This document shows, piece after piece, positions 1 to 7,040 of a stretch of 10,891 nucleotides of DNA. Under the pieces are notes generated by a model. It saw only the letters and a program-made list of their open reading frames with translations, had not been told where the DNA came from and did not search any database. The translations under genes were made by a program, and so were the position numbers. The DNA comes from Euperipatoides rowelli. Taxonomy: Eukaryota > Onychophora > Udeonychophora > Euonychophora > Peripatopsidae. Within the stretch, counting starts at the first letter, position 1, and each line of letters begins with the position of its first letter. The stretch is taken from the NCBI GenBank assembly GCA_003024985.2, contig PXIH01S0011852.1. One strand, given 5' to 3'.

Positions 1-81
1 TTTAAGCAATTTTCATATACTTCATAATTAGGCAAGGCATATCCAAACATTGTTGCTATCAGACCGTATCCTCCGTGTCCC
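1..81 (-). CDS. Putative internal coding exon of an unrecognised gene (partial)
   Basis: On the - strand a T-rich tract ending in TTTTTTTACAG (positions 92-82) is followed by 81 bases. Only one of the three frames is open to the window edge; the other two hit stops. The open frame is entered after one base (phase: two bases come from the previous exon). It reads GHGGYGLIATMFGY and then ALPNYEVYENCL, running off the window. The stretch is less AT-rich than its surroundings and the acceptor is good, which is why I call an exon. An internal ATG (50..48, with A at -3) could alternatively be the start codon. I do not recognise the family: the peptide is Gly/Tyr-rich with one short hydrophobic stretch. 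A chance open frame of 26 codons cannot be excluded. The candidate partner donor is at 5637-5645. Confidence 0.4.
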
Positions 82-594
82 CTGTAAAAAAATAATACTG
101 GTACTAACACCAATGCTGAGTGCAGCTTTTAATTGAGAAAAACATTGTAGGCTAAGTCATAAAAGCGTTCATGTTAAATGCTGAGCTTGAGAAGAACTAA
201 GTCCAGAACGCAGTAATTTCATTGCCTTTCCGTACTGATAATCTTCTAATGAATTGATTTCACTCAGCTCAGTGCGATGTGTTTTCCATGTGAGATAAAA
301 ATAATTAAGATCAGCAGGGCATATGCATACATGTGATCCGCTTCAAGATAAAACCATTCTGAAAGTTCCATGAAAATCATAAAAGTGTAATGTTGTGTGC
401 ATCTCTAGACAGAGTAGGGGGTCATTATCTCATAAAATGTGAGTTATTCTATGCTGATGTTTGAATAGATTTGGGATTATTTTCTCATGCTCTTTAAGAA
501 AACAACTTAATGATGTCATTGTAGAAGTCACACGTCTAATAGGATAACCTACAGATCTCATTCATGTTTCCTTAAAAAATAATAGAAAACAAAT
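82..594. other. Non-coding stretch, no gene seen
   Basis: There is no supported reading frame here on either strand. It would be intron of the - strand gene if the 1-81 exon is real. On the - strand the first 20 bases upstream of that exon are the T-rich acceptor tract. I see no internal repeat. Confidence 0.5.
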
Positions 595-617
595 TAGTGA
601 TGGGTCATATACAGTTT

Positions 618-1238
618 GAATGATTCATTAACTGTGAATGACTCATTTGGTGTGAATGAATCATGAATATGAATGACTCATTCATGATTTGTTTACTGTG
701 AATGAATCTTTAATGTGAATGACACATTCATGATTCATTCAGTGTGAATGAATTATGAATGTGAATGACTCATTCATGATTCGGTGTATGAATCTTTAAT
801 GTGAATGACTTTCAGCGTGAATGAATTATGAATGTCAATGACTCATTCATGATTTGTTCTCTATGAATGAATCTTTAGTGTGAATGACTAATTCATGATT
901 CATTCATTGTGAATGACTCATTCATGATTCATTTAGTGTGAATGAATCATGCATGTGAACGACTCATTCATGATTTGTTCACTGTGAATGAATCTTTAAT
1001 ATGAATGACTCATTCATGATTCATTTAGAGTGNTGAATGAATCTTTAATATGAATGACTCATTCATGATTCATTTAGAGTGAATGAATCATGCATGTGAA
1101 CGACTCATTCATGATTTGTTCACTGTGACTGAATCTTTAATATGAATGACTCATTCATGATTCATTAAGTGTGAATGATTCATGATGACTCATTCATTGC
1201 GAATGAATCTTTAATGTGAATGACACATTCATGATTTG
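618..1238. repeat. Tandem array of a 46-bp monomer (minisatellite)
   Basis: A unit containing TGTGAATGAATCTTTAATG, GAATGACTCATTCATGATT and a CATTCAGTG-like spacer recurs with a 46-bp period. Successive TGACTCA-like words fall at 674, 720, 766, then 839, 885, then 914, 960, 1006, 1055, 1101 and 1147, mostly exactly 46 apart; the irregular steps are small deletions or insertions. There is also a higher-order step: the segment from about 905 to 1030 recurs 141 bp later (about 1046-1171) with only a few differences, i.e. three monomers plus 3 bases. The units are internally near-palindromic (TGAATGAATCATGAATGA-type sequence), as is common for subterminal arrays in DNA transposons. An ambiguous base N sits at 1033. 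Confidence 0.9.
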
Positions 1239-1546
1239 TCAAAGTAACAGTTCTAATATTATTTGGCAGCAAATTAAAAATCCTAGTCATATTGACCACA
1301 GGTGATTTATCATTACGCTTTAATCTAGCTACCATTTCTATTATTATAAAATTTTACTGTAATGTTTAATTTTGGCAAATTAAAACATCTCACAGCTTTC
1401 ACATCAAAGACTAATTTACACTTTTTATAATTATATATGGCCCATACTGACTCAATACCCAACAACTCCAACCTCTCAATATAATTTTTTATTCCCTTTA
1501 AAGCATACATCTATCTGGTACAATCCTGCTGTACTTTTTCTAAAGC
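1239..1546 (-). pseudogene. 3' remnant of a non-LTR retrotransposon reverse transcriptase
   Basis: Read on the - strand from 1546, the translation gives LEKVQQDCTR, a stop, MYALKGIKNYIERLELLGIE, then AIYNYKK. After a frame break it gives ARLKRNDKSPVV, MTRIFNLLPNNIR and TVTLTN. This follows the order seen in the C-terminal part of many LINE reverse transcriptases: a LE.IQR.FTR...GL..Y.ERL..L...S motif, then an I.Y..K segment, then a ..FN.LP..IR block near the end. The Arg-rich turn between the first two blocks is gone. A stop codon and frameshifts show it is dead. It lies inside the hAT-like element and abuts the 46-bp array on both sides, so it most likely inserted there as a 5'-truncated copy. 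The clade is not assigned; family recognition rests on motif order, not on a search. Confidence 0.6.
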
Positions 1547-1548
1547 AA

Positions 1549-1735
1549 TATAATGACTCTTTATGTTTCGCTCACTGAGAATGACTCATTCATAGCTAAA
1601 GATGTCATAAACCAAATTGTTACTGTAAGAATGTGATGTATAAGTCATAACTAAAATTAAGTCTGGCAAAAAAAAAACTGAAATATCGTTCATTACGAAC
1701 AAATCATTATGAATGACTCACATTAGTGAACTAGT
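1549..1735. repeat. Right-hand continuation of the 46-bp array, diverged
   Basis: Array words resume after the retrotransposon fragment: AATGACTCTTTATG at about 1552, GAGAATGACTCATTCAT at 1578, and ATGAATGACTCACATTAGTG at 1709. The intervening sequence is too diverged to place monomers. This flanking position supports insertion of the LINE piece into a pre-existing array. Confidence 0.55.
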
Positions 1736-1771
1736 TCACACAAAAAAATGAACACCTGTGACCCATACCTA

Positions 1772-2186
1772 ATAAAAATATTAATGCAAACTAAGGCGAT
1801 TGACTGTCAATGACATTGAGTTAACTACATCAGCTTATAACTACAGTATCGTAATAATAATTAAAATTAAAGTAGATATTTTATTATATTTAGTTCATTT
1901 AGCAAATAAAATAAAAATTGTGAGTGGTAACTTCTATTTTAAAATATGTTTATAGGCTGGGAAACATTTTAATTTATTTTTCTTGGTCTTTACTATTGTT
2001 GACTTTCAACGACAGACCTGCCACCTATCTTTTTTATATTATTTCTTTACTCAGTATTTTTAATGTTTATATGAATCGTTCACAGGTAAAGTTTAGCGAA
2101 CTACTTATAGCTCCTTATTTAATTATAACTTATTTTAATTTACCCTTTCTCCATTCCCTCATTTTTTATGTTTAATGCATTAATTA
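1772..2186. other. AT-rich non-coding stretch, no gene seen
   Basis: An 83-codon open frame on the + strand (1924-2175) begins with a non-ATG codon (GTG). Its translation is a featureless Leu/Ile/Tyr/Phe-rich string, as expected from T-rich DNA. I see no domain, splice context or codon preference that would support a gene. Confidence 0.5.
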
Positions 2187-2440
2187 CAGTAAAACCTTGC
2201 TACAAAGAGCTCTGATACAACAGGCGGTTATAAAGAGGAAAAATAGCTGTTACTGAGATTCATTGTAATGTGATTTCACTGCATTTGTATGTTTTTCTTT
2301 TTGTTAAATTTTATTGGTTGGAATTTTCACAATCACATACTACCTTCCCAGCTACTGTATATAAAGTACATCTTATACAGTATATGTTGATAAAAACCAT
2401 TCAATTCAGAAAATTATGTATAACAAAGAAAACTAAATTG
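2187..2440 (+). mobile_element. Terminal fragment of a Tigger/pogo-like (Tc1/mariner superfamily) transposon
   Basis: The dinucleotide TA (2185-2186) is followed by CAGTAAAACCTTGCTACAAA, and shortly after by GGCGGTTATAAAGAGGAAAA. CAGT-AAAACCTCGCTATAACG followed by a partner GGTTATAACGAGG block is the typical terminal sequence of Tigger/pogo-like elements, which insert at TA. Here C-to-T and similar changes indicate age. No transposase frame is present and I did not find a convincing matching right end in the window, so the right limit is a guess. It could be a solo end or a decayed short non-autonomous copy. Confidence 0.5.
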
Positions 2441-3172
2441 TGAATTAAATGAGGACTGTCCACAGTCGTCTACATTCTATATGTACTGTATATACATTAA
2501 GTAGGCCTATATACAGAAACTTCACATAAACGTAAAATTTCTTAAAGTATAATCAAACACAAGGTTAGTGTTACAGATGGATAATTAATCTTTAGACTTT
2601 TCACTTTTTATGATTGCTTCGACTTATTTTTTATTTAAGAAACATTACATAAAACTTAGATTTTTACATCTTTTTAAATTAAATACCGTAATAAAATTTG
2701 ATGAATTAAACTTACATTCTTTTAACAAAATAAAACTAAATTGATACATTTGAAAATAGCGTTGATAATACACTTTAATGACACAAACAGAGAGTGGGCA
2801 AAAAAAGATTTGAAGTGATAGGGGCAATCATTGGGGGCAGGTTTAATGATTAAGCAACTATGCTGTTTTATTCTTGTGATGTAACTGTACCAATGATACA
2901 CTTATTATCATGTTTATTTAGAACATAATATACAATAATAATTTAATAAATTTGAGACCTTAGCCTGTAATGGATGTAGGTCTCAATTATATACTTAAAC
3001 TTTGATTGGAAATCGGCAAGTAAAAAAAAAAATAAATAAATACGAAATGGATTAATTGATCCAATATTGAATTGTCAGAAGTAAAACGGATTGATTGTTC
3101 CGTTTATATCAAACAGCAACTTTAACAATATTAGGTAAAAAAATCATCTTGTCTCCAGCGCAAAAAAAGAAT
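2441..3172. other. AT-rich non-coding stretch, no gene seen
   Basis: Only short, featureless open frames are present on either strand. It contains copies of the recurring word TACTGTATATAC and one GTAGGCCTATATAC (about 2502). No RNA gene or mobile-element end was recognised. Confidence 0.5.
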
Positions 3173-3217
3173 AAATCTCAACAGCATGATTATTCCTTCA
3201 CCATGCTGTTGAGATTT
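3173..3217. repeat. Perfect 16-bp inverted repeat (hairpin) with 13-nt loop
   Basis: AAATCTCAACAGCATG (3173-3188) is exactly the reverse complement of CATGCTGTTGAGATTT (3202-3217). The loop is 13 bases (3189-3201). On the - strand it lies about 80-120 bases beyond the end of the dead reverse transcriptase, so it could be part of that element's 3' untranslated region. It could also be an independent foldback sequence. The perfect pairing beside heavily decayed sequence is notable. Confidence 0.85.
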
Positions 3218-3294
3218 CTAATCATAGAGGGCCTAAATCTTAAAATATACCCCCCCATCCTTATAATAATATTAAAATTTAAACTAATTATCCA

Positions 3295-4000
3295 AACTAT
3301 ATATCTATGCTTAAAAGATTCAATTAACTTAGCGTCTACAATTTTTTATGGTAATCTATTCCAAAATGATACAACCCTATTTGAAAAAAAATAAATACTT
3401 TTGGCTCCATATTAGCCTGGATCTATTAGCACATAACATGAATTTATCTCTCCTAGTGATACCCAGGACCCCAGATCCTAATTGAGGCCCCGGGACTGCA
3501 AATGCCTTACATATTTTTGATAACCTTCCTCTTGTCCTGAAGATTTGATAAGCTTTTCTTTTCTGGTTATATGGACATTTTGTTAACCTTTGCATGACCT
3601 ATGGCCCCTTGTCCAGTCCTGCTGTCCCCCCCCCTCTCATCACTCCTGGTCATAACTATGTAGTTTCTTATAGAGTTTCTTCATACATGGATACCCCCCC
3701 CCCCTGGGACTACATCCCCATTCCACCCCCCTCCTATGTGGGAGTTTTGGTGATATCCATTAGAACTTATATAGTTTTGAAAACCTGAATCATTTCTAAA
3801 CAATATAATTCTAACATTTTAAGCTTATCAAAATATAATTTACTAATGTCCGATACTCATTTTGTAGCCTTTCTCCTTAGTTTATGCAACAATTTTATAA
3901 CCTTTCTGTAATATGGAGACCACCGAAAGAACCCAATATTCCCAATGGACCTCACTAATGATTTATATAATGGTAAACTGACCTCAGAATCTAGGTTAAC
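3295..4000 (-). pseudogene. C-terminal remnant of a second non-LTR retrotransposon reverse transcriptase
   Basis: The - strand from 4000 reads VNLDSEVSLPLYKSLVRS, then a slightly altered stretch, then FFRWSPYYRKVIKLLHKLRR and KATK, a stop, and KLYFDKLKMLELYCLE, MIQVFKTI. This is the thumb region order of CR1/Jockey-type LINEs (LPLYKSLVRP...WSP.Y.KDI..LE..QRRATK...L.Y.ERL..L.L.SLE..R.RGD.I.VFKI). The RRLRGD turn after SLE appears deleted. Near the end ANRSRLIWSQKYLFF is followed, after a frameshift, by SNRVVSFWNRLP, a stop, and KIVDAKLIESFKHRY (to about 3299), the usual C-terminus. Several stops, frameshifts and long G runs (C on +) show it is dead. The catalytic domain upstream (expected beyond 4000) is not recognisable. 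Clade assignment is approximate. Confidence 0.8.
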
Positions 4001-5460
4001 TTACTGGAATCATCTATAGGAATTTGCATATTTAAGAGAACCTTAAAATGTAGACATAATTTTTAGATAATCTATTGGTATATACTGTATTTTTTATCCT
4101 TTGCGTTTTGACATCATTATGAAAATAAATAAATTTAGCTACAATAAAATCCATCAACCAATCAGCCCAGTATCCAGAAATGCCCCTTCAATACTATTAA
4201 CTCTACACTTAATTTAATATCAGCACATTTTCTAGTTTTATTTAAAATATCCAGATCTATAAATATTAAAAAAATAAAAAAATAAGCAGTGTCGTTTTGG
4301 CTCGGCAGCGATTGCTGATGCACTCCCCTCCCCCACTAATATTAAAAAAATAAATAAAATATAGGTTATTTTTATATTGCACCATAATATACCTTATGTA
4401 CTGTACCTTTTTTAGTTTTTATTTAATGAACATAAATACTGTAGTCTAATCCATTTTGTTTTGTGTATGGGGGGAGGGGAGTCAAAAATTTGTGACATTT
4501 CATATATTGTGATGAAGGGAGGGGGGGGGGGTAAGGAATACAAAATAGGAAAAATTGTGTGATATAGTTTAAAGATAATCCTTAATTTAAGAATATCATC
4601 ATCCTTTAACATTTGCCTAATTTTCAATAATAGTTGTTAGTTCAAAATAATCTTTCGAGTATTTTGAATTTTAATTGAGATCCAATCTGTTTTATTTTTT
4701 TGTAATCCCAGGCGATTTTGTCCCTTGAAACATATACAAATATGCCCACAACAGACTATAGTCCAACGAGGTTGTCCCTGGTCCTAAATAACAATAAAAC
4801 CTATTTATTATATTTAAAAAAAAATATACTGTATAACAAACAGGTTTTATTAATAGCTAGATGCACTTATACTTCTAAACTACAATCATTAGTGAGGGGA
4901 GGTGCTGTGTATCATGCAGCTGGCATTGTAAAGTCAGTAATTCCAATCTATGCCCATAGAAGTATTTAAAAAAAAAAAGTCTACATTAATTAATATACTG
5001 TACATAATTTAGAATTTTTTTGTGCATCCCTTCAGCTTAGCTATTGGCGCCGGTAGGCCAATGATGTACTCTTAAAATCAGTCCTGCATACGGTCCCTTT
5101 ATTATACTATATACATTGTTAAATTTATTTTTCTATGTAAATTAAACACTTTATCTTGTTTTTGTTATCTCTACTTTAGTCAGTTTAATTTAAGCAACAA
5201 ATAGCGTTTGTACAAATCAAAACAAATTTACAATTTATCGTCAACAATGAATATATATAATAAATGAATATACAAATTTCAATCATTATTATATAAACAA
5301 CACTTTTTATTCCCATTTCTTTCCCATTACACCAATTCAATCCTTTCCTGTCTTCATTTCATCTTCTTTCATCAATATCAGTGCTTTCTCTTCATTTACA
5401 GTATTTCATCAAGATCGTTATCTTCTTTGAATTAACGGTATTATTTGTGGATTAAAAAAA
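4001..5460. other. Non-coding stretch with low-complexity tracts, no gene seen
   Basis: Open frames here are short, lack ATG starts or consist of low-complexity translation. The region holds a purine tract with runs of G (GGGGGGAGGGGAG at about 4469, then 11 G at 4521-4531), several TATACTGTATA words, A-rich tracts and a T/C-rich block around 5310-5410. The part just beyond 4000 may be further decayed retrotransposon, since the - strand encodes short matches to the segment expected upstream of LPLYKSLVR, but I cannot support an exact limit. Confidence 0.5.
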
Positions 5461-5528
5461 CATAATAGACCTGGAGCAGCACCCATGGGGCGTGAAGGTC
5501 TTACTAAGGTTAAATAATAATAATAAAA
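5461..5528 (+). repeat. GC-richer segment ending in AATAATAATAATAA, possible retroelement 3' tail
   Basis: An unusually GC-rich stretch (GACCTGGAGCAGCACCCATG at 5469-5488, then GGGCGTGAAGGTC) stands out in AT-rich surroundings and ends in AAATAATAATAATAAAAAA (about 5512). GC-richer blocks with a short microsatellite tail are typical of LINE or SINE 3' ends. There is no second copy in the window, so the repeat nature is an inference. Confidence 0.25.
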
Positions 5529-5636
5529 AACGCTATAAAAATAAATAAGATACATTTTGATCCTTTCATCAACTTCACGTTATCTCGGAGTAAGTTGGAA
5601 ACATGCTTTCTATATTATGGCCGAGAGATACACTTA

Positions 5637-5645
5637 ACTTACCTG
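5637..5645 (-). other. Candidate 5' splice site on the - strand (perfect consensus)
   Basis: On the - strand the bases 5645-5637 read CAG|GTAAGT, the full nine-base metazoan donor consensus. The exon side ends ...CCACCTATCTACAG at 5643. With the acceptor at 82-85 this donor would complete codon AG|G (Arg). The upstream reading is open for 12 codons (EFCAERKPPIYR at the junction) back to a TGA, with no ATG. If used, this would be the first (mostly or wholly non-coding) exon of a gene transcribed away from Myc. A chance match or repeat-derived site is possible. Confidence 0.3.
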
Positions 5646-5826
5646 TAGATAGGTGGCTTCCTTTCAGCACAAAATTCTCACGAGGACGTATTTCTTATAT
5701 TAGTTATAAAAATTAGCCACGTATATTTGCCATTTGCAGGCTTATCAGCCCAACAGGATATTAGCCCACTGTATTCATATGCCTTTCTCACTAATCTTAC
5801 TTAAAATTAGTTCGACTCTCAAAGTA

Positions 5827-5832
5827 CACGTG
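5827..5832. promoter_or_regulatory. Canonical E-box CACGTG upstream of the Myc gene
   Basis: The sequence ACACGTGT contains the high-affinity Myc-Max/Mnt-Max/USF site CACGTG. I found no other copy in the window. It lies about 370 bases upstream of the inferred transcription start, so it may serve feedback on the gene. The site is seen; the role is inferred. Confidence 0.4.
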
Positions 5833-6000
5833 TTACACATTATACTATAATTGTACAACTAAATTAAATTATGGTTAAGTGCTATTTTTTTCTCATTCAT
5901 TAATTTTTTAATAATATCTGTAATACTCTGTTAGCAGTTACTACAATGAGAAAGGTGTAGGTAAAATTTTTAAGAAAACATAATTTCAAATAAAACTACT

Positions 6001-6034
6001 GTTTTTTTTTTTATTTAATATTTTTTTTTTTTTG
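6001..6034. repeat. Two poly-T tracts upstream of the promoter
   Basis: TTTTTTTTTTTT at about 6003 and again at about 6021, separated by ATTTAATA. Homopolymer tracts like these exclude nucleosomes in general and often flank promoters, but no specific function can be claimed. Confidence 0.5.
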
Positions 6035-6115
6035 CTACACTATTACAGTCATGAATAAAATCATTATCTACATTATAGTATCAGCTCTAAGCAACACAAA
6101 CAAAGAAGGCTTAGT

Positions 6116-6206
6116 GATTGGATGAGATAAATAACTCCTCCTCTACACTTTTCGCGCCTGCATAAATTAAGCCGATTTATGACTCTGCGTTGTACGCTTC
6201 CATTCA
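6116..6206 (+). promoter_or_regulatory. Inferred core promoter of the Myc gene (inverted CCAAT, E2F, TATA-like)
   Basis: In order: GATTGG at 6116-6121 (inverted CCAAT, the NF-Y motif); TTTCGCGCC at 6150-6158, a perfect fit to the E2F consensus TTTSGCGCS; CATAAATT at 6161-6168, a TATA-like box; and TCATTC at 6204-6209, matching the arthropod initiator pattern TCAKTY. Spacing from the TATA-like box puts the start near 6190-6206. This block is less AT-rich than its surroundings, and the first exon with a clear donor lies directly downstream. E2F control of MYC transcription is well established in vertebrates, so the site fits. The exact start is not determinable from sequence alone. Confidence 0.45.
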
Positions 6207-6540
6207 TTCGCATACTTCCGAACTAAAAGTTCAATTTCCTTAACCGCATATGATTTTAATTTAATTTTAGAATCAAACTTTAGAAATCTTATTTATTTTC
6301 ATTGCGATTATTTTGAGAAAGTTGATTATAAATATTATTAATGCTCCAGACCTGAGTACTATGTTGCGCACGAATTTCCATTTTTGCTAGATGAAGGTTT
6401 CGTATGCGGCGTGAAACATTTCATTTATCTGCAGTTTCCGCTGAAAACGCATGCCTCGCTTAATTAAAGAGAACTTTTACCTGAAGTTGGACACATTTTT
6501 ACCTTTCTTTTCGGATTACACGTTTTTAACAATTATACTG
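6206..6540 (+). other. Myc exon 1, non-coding leader
   Basis: The right limit is the donor CTG|GTGAGT (GT at 6541-6542). The left limit is inferred from the promoter elements and is approximate. The exon contains ATGs at 6250, 6341, 6361, 6391, 6404 and 6451, each opening a short upstream frame; five stop inside the exon and the last crosses into exon 2. A non-coding first exon followed by a coding exon 2 matches the classic vertebrate MYC arrangement. Confidence 0.5.
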
Positions 6541-7019
6541 GTGAGTGTTTAATTTCATTAAAGCATGACATGTTTCAATAATCTTTTATTTTATACAATT
6601 AGTGTGAAATAATGTTCTCTATAACATGTGGGAACAGGACTTTGCTACTTGAAAATACGATTAAAGTACTGTATTTTGCGGTACCGGTTTATAGTAAAAC
6701 TTGCAATCGTAATATTTTTACAATCTGCTCAGTACGTTTTATGTTTTTATAGCCTATTTTGTTTCATGATTCAATTGCCTTTGGCTTATTATTAGGGGAT
6801 CCCATATTAGACTTAAATGAACAGTCGCGGTTAGAATTTGAATCGCCTTCCTTGCCTGTCCATTTGATATGCTGAGCTTTAAATAGGCAATAGTTGTTGA
6901 ATTATTTAAGCTACGTTTTAAATTTTATTATTTTGTATAGTAAGTATGTTGCTAATTTGTTTTATTTGTTACAGATTGTCATTCATTGGATTATAAATTG
7001 TAGCTGTAGGTGCTCGTAA
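6451..7019 (+). other. Upstream ORF of 44 codons spanning the intron 1 splice junction
   Basis: ATG at 6451 starts a frame of 30 codons to the exon 1 donor (6540) and continues without break into exon 2 at 6975 for 14 more codons, stopping at TAA 7017-7019. That is 21 bases before the Myc ATG and in the same frame as it. The start context is GCATGC, with A at -3 (AACGC-ATG gives C at -1 and C at -3 depending on numbering), so initiation strength is modest. The peptide (MPRLIKENFYLK..., then LTIILIVIHWIINC) has a hydrophobic C-terminal half. It is probably regulatory rather than a functional protein. It depends on the exon 1 model being right. Confidence 0.35.
6541..6974 (+). other. Myc intron 1 (434 bp)
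   Basis: The donor is GTGAGT (6541). The acceptor TTTATTTGTTACAG ends at 6974 with a pyrimidine-rich tract. The intron is AT-rich, contains many stop codons in all frames and has no repeat I recognise. It lies 66 bases upstream of the Myc start codon. Confidence 0.65.
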
Positions 7020-7040
7020 GAGGCACGGTGAAAGTTCGAT

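Larger units (their letters stand above)
595..1771. mobile_element. Degenerate hAT-like non-autonomous transposon carrying a tandem array
   Basis: The left end begins TAGTGATGGGTCAT (595). The right end, read on the - strand from 1771, begins TAGGTATGGGTCAC. They match at 11 of 14 positions and resemble the CAGTGATGGG-type ends of hAT superfamily transposons. The 8 bases outside each end are AAACAAAT (587-594) and ATAAAAAT (1772-1779), 6 of 8 identical. The right copy fits the hAT target preference nTnnnnAn. No transposase frame remains, so it would have been moved by a transposase supplied elsewhere. Most of the interior is a 46-bp tandem array, broken by a retrotransposon fragment at about 1239-1546. 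The ends and target duplication are seen directly; superfamily assignment is inference from end sequence alone, and the mismatches imply an old insertion. Confidence 0.55.

Noticed and set aside
590-1240. The regular 46-bp array as a CRISPR array
   Set aside because: The whole unit is repeated, with no unique spacers, and the DNA is eukaryotic.
1924-2175. 83-codon hydrophobic open frame as a small membrane protein
   Set aside because: Non-ATG start, translation dominated by residues of T-rich codons, no homology signal or gene context.
4718-4969. 83-codon open frame on the + strand
   Set aside because: Non-ATG start and no recognisable motif in a repeat-laden region.
5043-5062. ATTGGC...GCCAAT inverted repeat as a paired CCAAT promoter
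   Set aside because: Only six base pairs, over 1 kb from the inferred start, and no other promoter signal nearby.
6538-7040. A CTG at the end of exon 1, in frame with the Myc ATG after splicing, as in the non-AUG start of vertebrate MYC
   Set aside because: The frame from this CTG meets TAA at 7017-7019, before the ATG, so no N-terminal extension can be made.
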